From assembly GCA_964019335.1 (NCBI GenBank), contig OZ025681.1:434001-498000 (forward strand): a DNA stretch of 64,000 nucleotides, given 5' to 3'. The first letter of the stretch is position 1. Each line of letters begins with the position of its first letter. The notes beneath the pieces are model-generated. The model had not been told where the DNA came from and searched no databases. It saw nothing but the letters and a program-made list of their open reading frames with translations. The position numbers and the translations under genes were made by a program. Origin of the DNA: Diplonema japonicum (taxonomy: Eukaryota > Euglenozoa > Diplonemea > Diplonemida > Diplonemidae). Below are positions 20,098 to 30,282 of this stretch, one piece after another.

Positions 20098-20365
20098 TCA
20101 AATGAAAAGGGGTTTCTCGTTCTCGTAAGAAACGCAAAAAAAAAAAAAAAAAAAAAAAAAAAAGATGTCTTTGAAGGGAACCTGCAGTATGTGACAGGAT
20201 CGCCTAACGACAATCAACTCATCTAGTGTTTGATCCCTTCTGTCGTGGTAGGCCCTTCGTAGTTTCTCATCAGCAGCTTGGGCGTGAAACCAACTAGCGA
20301 GTTGTTGAGGATGCAATGAGTTCGCAGTTGCTCCTCTAGGATCGGGTGGGTGTGTGAAAGTTCGC
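20098..20365 (-). CDS. Probable 3' exon(s) of an unrecognised gene
   Basis: A pyrimidine tract ending CTGCTCGCAG (boundary at 20366) opens a homopolymer-free exon. In the best frame it encodes FTHPPDPRGATANSLHPQQL, then ASWFHAQAADEKLRRAYHDR and LDELIVVRRSCHILQ. After CAG|GTTCCC (20181) comes a poly(T) of about 30 and a possible second acceptor TTACGAG, then NEKPLFI and a stop at 20098. No ATG lies in frame after the first acceptor, so an upstream exon is missing or unrecognised. A competing frame (ILEEQLRTHCILNNSLVG, stop at 20223) is also open; I prefer the first because it remains open up to the next splice-like site. No family assigned. Confidence 0.4.
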
Positions 20366-21827
20366 CTGCGAGCAGAAAAAAAAAAAAAAAAAAATGCTGG
20401 GGTTGGCCGATCGCAAGGGGAGACGGACGTGGAGGGGCGGGGGAGGGAAATGGTGATTTTTTTATTTTTTGCAATTAATTCTCAGCGTGTTATAATTTTC
20501 TTTTTTTTTTTTTTTTTTATTCACCCATTCTTGGATTTAACCCTCCCTGGTACCTCAGATCACACAAGGCACCCCATCTTGCATAAAAAAGATGGATGCA
20601 TTCCCTGCGAAGTGTTCTGGCACACATATTCTTTTTTCACCCCTTATTTTTTTTCTTTGACTTAAAAAAAAAAACTTGATACACCGCAGGGCAAGAGGGG
20701 GAGGGGGAGGGGAAGGGCCAAGAAGAATCTTTCTTTTCCTCTTCTTCTAAAAACCGGTTTGTAAAATAAAAGCCTTCTTTTTTTTTTTTTTCTTTTTTAT
20801 ATTTTATTTCTTATTTCTTCTTTTTTTTTTTTGTTGCCACATATTTTTGAACTGTTTTTCTTTTCTTTTGCTGTGGTGACCATTAAAGGTTACACAAAAA
20901 AGGAGGGAGGACCCTTAGCCTGAGCTAAGAAAGGAATAGTGACCCCTTTCAAGAGTGGAAGGGGTATATGTGAGATTACGTGAGAGTTCGTTGCAATGCC
21001 ACTATCTGTTAAGCCTTTCGAAGAAAAAGAAAGAAAGAAAAGAGAATAATGCAAACCTGGCCTGAGATCCATGCGGCATAGCGAAAAAACAAGAAATAAA
21101 ATGAGGGAAAAAAGTTTATTTTTTTTAGACATTCACTGTGATGTGCTAAAAGACGCACCTCTTGACCACGCGTCCGTGAATTCAGAACAACGTGGGGCGG
21201 CGGTTCATGAACTGCAGAGTAACTGCTGAGTGATATCCTTGCTGACGACTTTGATGTGCTTTAGATAAGTTAAGGAAAAAGAAATAATTTGTTCATCGAT
21301 AAAAAGGGACCCCCCCTGATGCCGGGGGGGGGGCTTTTTTACCCCCTTCTTTTTTTTAAAATTCATTTTTTTGCTTTTATTATTATTTTTTTTTGTGTTT
21401 TGCATGTCAAGGACCTTTTTAAACAGCGGGGGGGGAGAGAGGGGAGAGGGTTCGCATTCTTACTTTTTTTTTTTTTGTTTTTTGCCACCTGCCTCATCAT
21501 ATTATTTCTTTTTTTTTTTTTTAAAAAACCAGAGCAAAGGCGGCAGTAACATGTAAGAAAAAAAGAAGAAAAAAAAAGAAAAAGAAAAGGAATACTTTGT
21601 GATTGCCTGCCCAAAACAAACCATGTTCAAGAAACCTACCAGAGAGCAGGGGGGGCCCGGCTACGCTGTCAGCGTACGTACGCAGCAAAATCTGGAAAAG
21701 AGCGCACTCGGAGGGGGCACAAAAATGGAAGAGAGGGTGGACACACATGCGTCGTTCTCTTCAAATGGCTCCACCTGAACGATACCGCCCACCCGAGTTC
21801 CCTGCACTGCAGGACTGACCTAAAAGC
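20366..21827. other. Intergenic low-complexity DNA, no gene seen
   Basis: Dominated by A/T homopolymers and purine tracts. A homopolymer-poor stretch at 20890-21290 has no good frame. A small G/C inverted repeat lies at about 21308-21333. Confidence 0.5.
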
Positions 21828-21972
21828 CATTGGGCAATTTGCGCGCCTGCTGCCATCCTTAGATGTGGTAGCCGTTTCTCAGGCTCCCTCTCCGGAATCG
21901 AACCCTAATTCCCCGTTACCCGTTACAGCCACGGTAGTCCACTACACTACCGTCAAAAGCTGATAGGGCAGA
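21828..21972 (-). rRNA. 18S rRNA fragment (5' domain), about 145 nt
   Basis: The minus strand reads CTGCCCTATCAGCTTTTGAC, then GGTAGTGTAGTGGACTACC, GTAACGGGTAACGGGGAATT, GGGTTCGATTCCGGAGAGGG, AGCCTGAGAAACGGCTACCA and GGCAGCAGGCGCGCAAATTG. This is the most conserved block of eukaryotic small-subunit rRNA. Similarity ends abruptly at CCCAATG and upstream of CTGCCC, so this is a dispersed fragment or rRNA pseudogene and not a functional gene. Confidence 0.9.
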
Positions 21973-22273
21973 AGCTCTTGCGGGCTTGCACCTCCTCGAG
22001 GGAGTGTGCTATCACTCGGTTGACCTGTTTCATCCACACACCGCTGCTATTGCTAGCGTTGGTTTTTATTTCGGTCAACTGTATCCACCTCACCCCCGTA
22101 AGATCTCTCTCACAGGGTGGAATCCTATCCCACCGCACATGCCCGAGACCTTTCCTGAAGACTTTCCAACATGAATGCCGTACGCACAGAACGCGTACGC
22201 AACAAAACCTAAAAAAGTACGTACAGCGTATGTTCGAAATACACGTACGTACGGCCGACAACGTTGCCCTATA

Positions 22274-22475
22274 CTAGGGCTATACTGGCAAGAAACGGGG
22301 AAACGTTTCCGTTTCCGTTTCCGTTTCCGTTTCCTTAGCCGTTTCCTTTATTTTTCAGCTAGTTAAGGAAACGGCCCCAAAGTAAGGGGTTAGAAACGGG
22401 GAAACGTTTCTGTTTCCCTATTTTAAAAAAAAAAAAGTTCTTGGAAACACGTTTCTTGCCAGCATAGCCGAGTAG
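22274..22475. repeat. GGAAAC foldback element, copy 1
   Basis: About 200 bp bounded by CTAGGGCTATACTGGCAAGA and the inverse TTGCCAGCATAGCC. The interior holds tandem GTTTCC hexamers and their inverse GGAAAC. The same termini and hexamers occur at 31449-31640 and, decayed, at 63293-63440. Confidence 0.75.
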
Positions 22476-22570
22476 AAACTTGGAGAAGTTATAAAACCCG
22501 TAAACACGTTGTTGCTAATGTTTCCCTTTTGTCTAGACAACTCAAAGACCCGTTCTTGCAAGCACGTGCC
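22466..22570. repeat. Dispersed repeat R3, copy 1
   Basis: About 100 bp matching 42205-42300 at roughly three quarters of positions, with shared blocks GGAGAAGTT, AAACACGTTG, TAGACAA and CTCAAAGAC/CGTTCTTGCAA. Confidence 0.65.
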
Positions 22571-23326
22571 TTTGACCAATTGTGGAGATGGGGGTAGGGG
22601 GTATCAAGGATGAAACAAATGAAATCTCTTTTAGTTTTGCGGGCGGGAAATGCATTCTAAAGTACTCTTGACCACAAAATAAGAACTACCCTCCATTTTT
22701 ACGCAAAACTAAAAAAGAAAACAGGGCCGCCTCACTGTAAAGGGGGTGTTTGATACCCCCTGTGTGTGGGGGGGGGGGGGGGGGGGGAGCTGAACTGAAT
22801 GAGAAAAAAGATTATTAACCTAATATAAAGAGCTTCATTAAAAAAAAAGTACTTATGTCTTCTTTTTTTCTTCCCCCCCCCTCCCCCTCCAAAAAAAGAA
22901 TTAAGACCAATCGTCGGGGTTTATGCCAACATTCTTTTTTTGTACGACAATGTGTTTTTTTTTCTCCCCCTCTTTTTCTTTTCCCTTCTTCATTTTTATT
23001 TCTTTTTTTTTTTTACCGCCCTCCCCGTGATAAAAAAAAAAAACAAAAAAAAACAAAAAAGGAAATAATAATATGAGTTAAAGGAAGTCTTTGTGAGACG
23101 CCCCTTTGTTCTCATCTTCAACCTGCATGGCGAATGGGGGAAAAGGGAAAATGCTTCGTATCTCTCACTCTTTATTCTTCCCCCCCCCCCCCCCGAAGGT
23201 TTTCCAGGAAAAAAAAAAACGTTGGCCTGTGAAGAAAAAAAAGGGGGAGGGAGGAATCGGGAATTAACGGGGTGTTCTTTCTTCTTCTCTTCTTCTCTTC
23301 TTCTTCCCTTCTCCTGTCTTCTAACG
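22571..23326. other. Intergenic region with R2 repeat copy
   Basis: Contains a G run near 22768-22788, A/T tracts, and an R2 repeat copy at about 23080-23133 (core GGAAGTCT, GTGAGACGCCCC, TTCTCAT, ACCTGCA). The last 90 bases are the 3' flank of the EGF-repeat gene. No gene seen. Confidence 0.5.
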
Positions 23327-26300
23327 TCAAAGCACCATTGACTCTGCAGCATACACATTCATGTTTTCGCTCGGACTACTGCTAACAGGACCTTGGGTGC
23401 CGAACTCTTCCAGTGCATCTGCAAATGTATCGAGACTGATGTGCTGCGCTCTGCGTTTCTTAATAACCACAGCTATGACAAGGCCGGTGAGCCCAAAGCA
23501 CGCAGATGCAGCAATTATAATATAAATCCAGTAGCTGCTGCTGGAAGAGGAACAGTCAGCGGGAGATCCCGCAGACGTCTTGTCACCATCCTGGCAGCTA
23601 CAGATATAATCCTTAACCGATGACACATCATGGTCAGGGTCCTTGCAGTTTTGCTCTTCCCCACACGGCTTTGCAAGGCACTCATCGACGACTGACGCGG
23701 CTGCTTTGCAAACATAAGAGTTCGAGGTGTTCCTGTCGTCGTCGACGCACACGCTGTCCCCTACGCAAGGTTCGTTCTCACACTCGTTGAGGAAGTACTC
23801 GGTGCACACCGCCCTTCTACCCTTGGCACCCACTCCGTTGACACATCTGCACACGAAGTCTCCTGTGCTCATTGTTGTTTTGACGGGGTCCACACATGAC
23901 TGGTTCCCACAAGCGCCATCCAAGCATTCGTCCAGGACCCGTGTGCATGTATAGGTGTTTGCTGTGGTGAGGTCGGAGTCTTCGCACATTTCTCCAGCTG
24001 CGCATGGGTTGGCTAGGCACTCGTCGTTGCCTATGTCGCAGTTTGCCCTTCGTCCTACGGCCGTGGCTCCATTTTCACAACTGCATACAAAGTCGTGTAT
24101 CCTTGCCGTCCTTGTGTCTGGGTCGTGGCATGTTTGGTTCCCGCAGTACCCCTTCTCGCACTCGTCCAGAACGCACATGGCAGGCCCGTCCACCTGCACT
24201 ACGCTTTTGTCGTTCGCACACTCGCAACGGAAGTCGTGTTGCACTGTATACCTCGTGTCGGGGTCGAAGCACACCTGCTCTGCGCCGCATGGCGTCTTTG
24301 CACACTCATCCAGGACGCATAGAGCAATGCCTCCTGTAGCTTCTACACCGTTCGTGCACGTGCACGTGTAGTCCTTCAGTGCGTGCATTGTTTTGTTGGG
24401 GTCGTTGCATGTCTGGTTTGTCCCGCACGGTCTTTTTGCACATTCATCCAGATCGCACAGGGCAGGGCCGTCTATTTGCATTAAAGTGTCATCTATATCA
24501 CAAGTGCAGATGTAGTCGTGCTGCTCTGTGTACGTGGTGTTGGGGTCCACGCATGACTGTTCTGCCCCGCAAGGGTTGACCAGACACTCGTCATAAACAC
24601 ACTTCGCGGCGCCACCAGTGGCCTTCACCCCGTTGTCGCATTCGCACGTGAAGTCCTTAAGCGAGTGAAACGAAGTGTTTGGATCGTTGCAAGTCTGCGT
24701 TGAGCCACACGGCAATTGCGTGCACTCGTCGAGCATGCACACGGCAGGGTCGTCGATCTGCTTCAGGCTGTCATCTATATCACAAGTGCAGATGTAGTCG
24801 TGCTGCTCTGTGTACGTGGTGTTGGGGTCCTCGCACGACTGGTCCGGCCCACAAGGCGTGGTGCTGCACTCATCGAACTCACATGTAGCAAGGCCACCTA
24901 CAGCCTTCACACCGTTGTCACACTCGCACGTAAAGTCCTTAAGTGAATGTACTGAGGTGTTGCCATCGATGCACGTCTGGTTGCCACAAGGTCCCCTGAC
25001 ACATTCATCAAGCGTGCACACGGCAGGACCATCGATCTGCTTCAAAGTGTTGTCATTGTCGCAAGTGCAGATGTAGTCGTGCTGCTCTGTGTACGTGGTG
25101 TTGGGGTCCTCGCACGACTGCCCCGGTCCGCATGGCGTGGCGTCGCACTCATCGCTGGTGCACGTTGCGATGCCTCCTGTGGATTTCACGCCGTTGCTGC
25201 ATGCGCACGTGAAATCCTTCAGTACGTGCACTGACTTGTCCGGGTCGTTGCACACCTGACCAGTGCCGCAAGGAGTGCGGTCACATTCATCAAGCGTGCA
25301 AACGGCAGGCCCGTCAATCTGCTTTAAAGTGTTATCAGCGTCGCAAGTGCAAACGTAGTCGTGCTGCTCGGTGTATTTAGTGTTGGGGTCATTGCACGAC
25401 TGGCCTGCCCCGCAAGGGTTCGGACTGCACTCGTCTTTCTCGCAGGTGGCAGCAGCGCCTGTTGCCTTCACACCGTTGCCACAGGTGCATGTGAAGTCGT
25501 TCGAGCTCCCACTACTTGGGTCAGGATCATTGCAAGTCTGCATTGAGCCACAAGGGTTTGCAAGGCACTCATCCACGACACACGTTGCAGGGCCATTTAC
25601 CTGCGAGCCTGTGCCTACATTGCAGGTGCATTTATAGTTGTTAGTCCCGCCGGGAGTGGTGTCAGGATCGGAACACGTTTGGCCACCAGGGCAAGGGTCT
25701 GCCAGACATTCATCCAGAACACATGTTGCAGGATTTCCAGTGGCTGTGCCAGTGCCCGTCGTGCATTGGCAAAAGAAATTACCAGTGGTGCTGGTGTCTG
25801 TGTCGGTACACGACTGGCCTGCCCCGCAAGGCGTCATCCCGCACTCATCTGTACCACCAGAAGAACATGTTGCTACACCGCCGACTTTAGACGGCCCGTT
25901 GCTCGGGCACTGACAGGTGAAGTCACGACTAGAGCTCGCTTTAGTAGAAGCATCAACACATGTTTGGCTGGTGCCACATGGCTTTGCCGTACATTCATCA
26001 ATAGTGCACACAGCCGCAGCTTTCACACGAACTGTGGCAGGGTCGGAGTCACAGGTGCATGTGAAGTCATACAAAGAACGCACCTTGGTGTCGGGGTCGT
26101 TGCATGTTTGACCAGAGCCGCACGGGTTCTTGTCACACTCATTGAGGACGCACTTCGTGGGGGCACCAGTAGCTTTCGTGGAAGCGTCGTTTTTGCAAGT
26201 GCACACAAAGTCCTTGATGTGGTGCGGTGAGGTGCTGGGGTCCGTGCACGTCTGGTCAGAACCACACGGGGCGGGCGTAGCAGCACACTCATCCTTCACG

Positions 26301-29300
26301 CACGTTGGCTGGCCACCGATTTTCGTAATAGTGTTATCAGCCGTACAAGTGCACACAAAGTCAAGGTGAGCACTGTACTTGGTGTCAGGGTCATTGCATG
26401 TCTGATCACTACCGCACGGGTTAGCATTGCATTCGTTTAGAACACAACTAGCAGAAGCGCCCGTTGCCTTCGTTGCGGGGTCGCTGTCGCAGGTGCAGAC
26501 GAAGTCTTTGATGTGGTGTGGTGACGTGCTTGGGTCCACGCAAGACTGCCCGGAGCCACAAGGGTTGGTGCCAGCACATTCATCCTTTATGCATGTAGCT
26601 GCACTGCCAATTTTCTTGATCGTGCCGTCTGCTTTGCACACGCACTCAAAGTCGAGGTGGGAACTGTATTTCGTGTCCGGGTCGTTGCATGTCTGGTCAG
26701 AGCCGCACGGCGAAGAGTTGCATTCATCGAGGACACACGTGGCAGCAGCACCTGTGGCCTTTGTTGCAACATCGTTGTCACAGGTGCAGATGAAGTCCTT
26801 AATGTGGTGTGGTGAGGTGCTTGGGTCTACACACGACTGTCCTGTGCCGCACGGGTTGAGATTCGCGCACTCATCTTTGACACACACCGGTATGCCGCCG
26901 ATTTTACTGATACTTGTGTCGGCCTTGCACGTGCACACATAGTCCCGCTGTGCACTGTACTTAGTGTTGGGGTCATTGCATGTCTGATCAGAACCGCAGG
27001 GCTTGCCATCGCACTCGTTCAGGACACACGTGGCTGCTGCACCAGTGGCCTTCGTAGCAGAGTCGGTCTTGCAAGTGCAGACGAAGTCCTTAATGTGGTG
27101 CGGTGACGTGCTAGTGTCTGCACAAGTCTGGTCAGAACCACACGGGCTGGCATCACACTCATCTTTCACACATGTGGGTTGCCCACCGATTTTGCTGATC
27201 GTGCTGTCAGCTTTACACGTGCATTCATAATCTTGCTGTGTACTGTATTTGGTGTCAGGGTCATTGCATGTCTGGTCTGCACCACACGGTGAGCTGTCAC
27301 ATTCGTTCAAGACGCAAGTAGCGATAGCACCTGTCGCCTTCGTGCCAGGGTCATTGTCGCAGGTGCAGACAAAGTCTTTAATACTTTGTGGGGAAGTGTC
27401 TGGGTCAGAGCACGACTGCCCCGAGCCACACGGGCTGGGGTTACACTCATCCTTCACGCATGTAGCAGATCCACCAAGCTTCTTGATGTTAGAGTCACTT
27501 TTACACGTGCAGGTGAAGTCTAAGCTCGCTCCCGATGCATCAGAACAGGTCTGATCGGCCCCACAAGGATCAGCGTCGCACTCATCGCTGCTGCACACAG
27601 CGTTTTTGATGAAGACGTTCCTGTCATATACACCAAGCTGCCTCTCGAAATTGCAGGTGCCATCGCACGCACTGTCGCACATGTCCTTCCCAATGGAGTG
27701 CACGTTTGCTCCGGTGTACTTCCTCCAGCACTGCACATCGGTGTCGGGGTTCACACGCGTCCACGTGCACTTCTTGTGTGCGATGGTGCAGTGCCCGTCA
27801 GAGAACCTACGCCAGAAAGCCTCGCAGTTCGGGTCTGCGTCACATTTTGCCTTGCACTGGTTTAAGGAGTAAGGCTTCTTCTTTGTGTCGGCTACGTAAC
27901 CAGACATGCACTTTCTCCCCTCTGTGGATTTGCAGTACCCATCCCCTACCTTGTTGTACCCAGGGAGGATCTCTGAATCAAGCGTCATTATTGAAGGGGC
28001 TGTAATCCCGAGCTGGGAAGCTTTCTCCACAGCGCACTTCACAACGTAGGTCATCCCGTAGCCCACGGGGTTCAACTTCATAGTTCTCATAAAGTCGAAT
28101 TTGGCGATCCCACCAGTGACGTTTGCCGCCATGCGGCGGGAAGCACCCAACTTGCTCTGCATGAGCTCTGCAGTATCGGGGATGTCCGTCTTGGAACCTC
28201 TGTGGAGGACACACCATACAGTCATCCCTTCCATGTGACCGTTGGTCTGCACGATGATAGGAATTCCGGCGTCCCCACCACTAAGGGGCCACCTGTCCAA
28301 GACATGCATGCGAGCCCCCTCACGTTCATAGGACGCTGCCCCGTAGGTATCGAAGCACGACTCGTAGGCACAGCCTTCTACGCGGTTGATCTTCTTTGTG
28401 GTCAGTGGTGAAGCGTACAATGCACATGTCTTTTGTGTGTGGGAGAACGTGAAGCCGCCACATCGAGAATCCTCTTCGCACCGCGTGGCACAGCAGTCGT
28501 GGTCCACAACTTTCTCTGCTGCCTTCAGAGTTGCCCCTTCGATGCGCGTCCAGCCGAAAGGGTTGGCCAAGAGCTTGTACCCGTTGATGAGGGGTGCCAT
28601 CCCTTCACGAGAGCACATCCACATGTCGTAGGCCCCGTGCCACTTCCGCACCCCGTTGTCTACATGGATCATCATGCATTTGTGGAACCAGGCATCTGAA
28701 GGGTCGCGCTTCATGAAGACGAACCCGATGCACAAGACATCCATGTCGCACAGGGCCTGGCATTCTTCTGCGTTGTCGAAGGGACCAAGTGGCACATCAG
28801 GGAAGTGAGGCTCTTGCACGATCAACGCCCCCTGGTCTTTCCAAGCGTTGCGAGAAGCCTTTGAGTTCCCATCGAAAGGAGCTGTGCGCTGGTACCGAAC
28901 CCAACGATTGCACCTCGGTCGCTCCTTCCCAGTTGGCTTCTCTCCGTCTTTCGTCGGACACACAGCAGGGCCAACCACTCGCACCCCGTAGTGCGTCTTC
29001 TGCATCACCTGTGCTTCGATCCAGCAGCTCTCCGCACTCCTGCCCCCTGTGGGGTACGACCACGTCCAATAGCGGCAGGGCTTCGGCCCTGTGTAGTCTC
29101 GGCACAGTTGAGCGCACATCTTTGCAGTCGGTACTTGGTTCCACTTCCCCAGAATGATGTCATCGGGACCGGGAATGTCGTGCCCCATGGTGATCCCCCC
29201 TTCCGCGCACGGCAGGTCGAACTCATCTTCGTAGTCGGAGATCGGGTGCCTTGCCCCCACCTGCTGCTCGTTCGTCGACATCACCGGGTACTCCCCATTT

Positions 29301-30124
29301 GCATTCACTGACACCACAATGAGGTAGTGCGGGTTGCACTGGTCGGTTCCGGATGTCGTCCGTTGCTTCCTATCCCACGAGATTGGGCACCGCTCAGGGG
29401 GCTTCGTCCCCATCGGGATCGTGAAGCGGATGTCACACCCAGTCTTCTTGACTTCTTTGAGAAGTCTTGTCTCGTCTTTGAACTTCGTCGTCTCCCACGA
29501 CACAGGGTTCTTCAGCCCGCAAGATGGCACTTTGCGCACCATCTTGCCGAACCCCCAGTAGACACGGTAGTGTGTGATATCGCGTTCATCTGGGGCACGA
29601 AGGATCGTGATCTCACCGCCAAAACGGAACCTCCCCGGGTCACGATCGACGAAGATCAGCCCTGCAGCGTTCTTCTTTGGCACAGGCTTGCTTGGTTTGC
29701 AGCACATCTCGGTGTTGCATTCAAAGTAACATGAGACCGATGATGCGCCAGACTTTTGCGTCCACCCAGTCGGACATGTGTAGGTGTCGCACTTCGCCGC
29801 CACACAACATGTGGCGTCCGTGCACTTGCCTGCGTAGTCGTCCCCAAGAACGTAGTTCGCGCACACGATACCATCGGCGTCATGTCGCAGCACACCTTTC
29901 TTGCACGTGTAAGGCGGGATGTCTGCAGGAGGCATCTTGTCTATCAAGTACTGGTACCGTGTGTTCCCGTCTCCCGGCCTCCTGTTGCAGTACGGCCACT
30001 TCGGGTAGTCCTTCTTGTTCTGCGGCGGACCCCAGTCGCGGCAGTCTCTGTTGTTGTAGATGTTCCCTCGCGCGGCCCCTGCCAGCAGCATCGTGCAACA
30101 CGCCAATTTCCATGTGAAAATCAT
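23327..30124 (-). CDS. Giant PAN/EGF-repeat type I membrane protein
   Basis: An uninterrupted frame of 2265 residues. A signal peptide (MIFTWKLACCTMLLAGAARG) is followed by a Cys-rich region and several PAN/apple-like segments up to about residue 840 (for example GYKLLANPFGWTRIEG with HDCCATRCEEDSRCGGFTF). About 29 EGF-like repeats of roughly 45 residues follow (about 848-2188), each with six cysteines in the pattern DEC..PCG..QTC.D....F.C.C....ATC. Neighbouring repeats alternate in a two-repeat higher-order unit. One transmembrane helix (WIYIIIAASACFGLTGLVIA) precedes KKRR and a cytoplasmic tail of about 50 residues. Likely a surface adhesion or recognition receptor. The N-terminal 550 residues duplicate the gene at 1-1649. 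An acceptor TTACAG lies at 30175-30177. Confidence 0.92.
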   Translation of the reverse strand: MIFTWKLACCTMLLAGAARGNIYNNRDCRDWGPPQNKKDYPKWPYCNRRPGDGNTRYQYLIDKMPPADIPPYTCKKGVLRHDADGIVCANYVLGDDYAGKCTDATCCVAAKCDTYTCPTGWTQKSGASSVSCYFECNTEMCCKPSKPVPKKNAAGLIFVDRDPGRFRFGGEITILRAPDERDITHYRVYWGFGKMVRKVPSCGLKNPVSWETTKFKDETRLLKEVKKTGCDIRFTIPMGTKPPERCPISWDRKQRTTSGTDQCNPHYLIVVSVNANGEYPVMSTNEQQVGARHPISDYEDEFDLPCAEGGITMGHDIPGPDDIILGKWNQVPTAKMCAQLCRDYTGPKPCRYWTWSYPTGGRSAESCWIEAQVMQKTHYGVRVVGPAVCPTKDGEKPTGKERPRCNRWVRYQRTAPFDGNSKASRNAWKDQGALIVQEPHFPDVPLGPFDNAEECQALCDMDVLCIGFVFMKRDPSDAWFHKCMMIHVDNGVRKWHGAYDMWMCSREGMAPLINGYKLLANPFGWTRIEGATLKAAEKVVDHDCCATRCEEDSRCGGFTFSHTQKTCALYASPLTTKKINRVEGCAYESCFDTYGAASYEREGARMHVLDRWPLSGGDAGIPIIVQTNGHMEGMTVWCVLHRGSKTDIPDTAELMQSKLGASRRMAANVTGGIAKFDFMRTMKLNPVGYGMTYVVKCAVEKASQLGITAPSIMTLDSEILPGYNKVGDGYCKSTEGRKCMSGYVADTKKKPYSLNQCKAKCDADPNCEAFWRRFSDGHCTIAHKKCTWTRVNPDTDVQCWRKYTGANVHSIGKDMCDSACDGTCNFERQLGVYDRNVFIKNAVCSSDECDADPCGADQTCSDASGASLDFTCTCKSDSNIKKLGGSATCVKDECNPSPCGSGQSCSDPDTSPQSIKDFVCTCDNDPGTKATGAIATCVLNECDSSPCGADQTCNDPDTKYSTQQDYECTCKADSTISKIGGQPTCVKDECDASPCGSDQTCADTSTSPHHIKDFVCTCKTDSATKATGAAATCVLNECDGKPCGSDQTCNDPNTKYSAQRDYVCTCKADTSISKIGGIPVCVKDECANLNPCGTGQSCVDPSTSPHHIKDFICTCDNDVATKATGAAATCVLDECNSSPCGSDQTCNDPDTKYSSHLDFECVCKADGTIKKIGSAATCIKDECAGTNPCGSGQSCVDPSTSPHHIKDFVCTCDSDPATKATGASASCVLNECNANPCGSDQTCNDPDTKYSAHLDFVCTCTADNTITKIGGQPTCVKDECAATPAPCGSDQTCTDPSTSPHHIKDFVCTCKNDASTKATGAPTKCVLNECDKNPCGSGQTCNDPDTKVRSLYDFTCTCDSDPATVRVKAAAVCTIDECTAKPCGTSQTCVDASTKASSSRDFTCQCPSNGPSKVGGVATCSSGGTDECGMTPCGAGQSCTDTDTSTTGNFFCQCTTGTGTATGNPATCVLDECLADPCPGGQTCSDPDTTPGGTNNYKCTCNVGTGSQVNGPATCVVDECLANPCGSMQTCNDPDPSSGSSNDFTCTCGNGVKATGAAATCEKDECSPNPCGAGQSCNDPNTKYTEQHDYVCTCDADNTLKQIDGPAVCTLDECDRTPCGTGQVCNDPDKSVHVLKDFTCACSNGVKSTGGIATCTSDECDATPCGPGQSCEDPNTTYTEQHDYICTCDNDNTLKQIDGPAVCTLDECVRGPCGNQTCIDGNTSVHSLKDFTCECDNGVKAVGGLATCEFDECSTTPCGPDQSCEDPNTTYTEQHDYICTCDIDDSLKQIDDPAVCMLDECTQLPCGSTQTCNDPNTSFHSLKDFTCECDNGVKATGGAAKCVYDECLVNPCGAEQSCVDPNTTYTEQHDYICTCDIDDTLMQIDGPALCDLDECAKRPCGTNQTCNDPNKTMHALKDYTCTCTNGVEATGGIALCVLDECAKTPCGAEQVCFDPDTRYTVQHDFRCECANDKSVVQVDGPAMCVLDECEKGYCGNQTCHDPDTRTARIHDFVCSCENGATAVGRRANCDIGNDECLANPCAAGEMCEDSDLTTANTYTCTRVLDECLDGACGNQSCVDPVKTTMSTGDFVCRCVNGVGAKGRRAVCTEYFLNECENEPCVGDSVCVDDDRNTSNSYVCKAAASVVDECLAKPCGEEQNCKDPDHDVSSVKDYICSCQDGDKTSAGSPADCSSSSSSYWIYIIIAASACFGLTGLVIAVVIKKRRAQHISLDTFADALEEFGTQGPVSSSPSENMNVYAAESMVL

Positions 30125-30174
30125 TTCTCCCCCTTAATCGTACCTCTTCTTTTCTCCTCCCCCCCAACCCTCTC

Positions 30175-30210
30175 CTGTAAGCATTGCATGGAGCAAAAAG
30201 ACAACACAAA
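30175..30210 (-). promoter_or_regulatory. Splice acceptor upstream of the EGF-repeat gene
   Basis: The minus strand shows a T-rich tract, then GCTTACAG, followed by a G/A-rich leader of about 50 nt before the ATG. Confidence 0.55.
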
Positions 30211-30282
30211 ATGTTATTAGAGTACTCCACTGCGCGGGTAAGGTAAAGCATATAGGAGGACCCCGTGCTGGTAAGGACGGGA

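Noticed and set aside
21165-21182. CCACGCGTCCG followed by GAATTC-like sequence, resembling a cDNA-library adaptor
   Set aside because: Only 11 bases match, the full adaptor is absent, and the flanking DNA is continuous with the local sequence; chance is a sufficient explanation.
23727-27230. Series of plus-strand frames opposite the EGF repeats
   Set aside because: Periodic antisense frames produced by the tandem repeats, with no independent signal.
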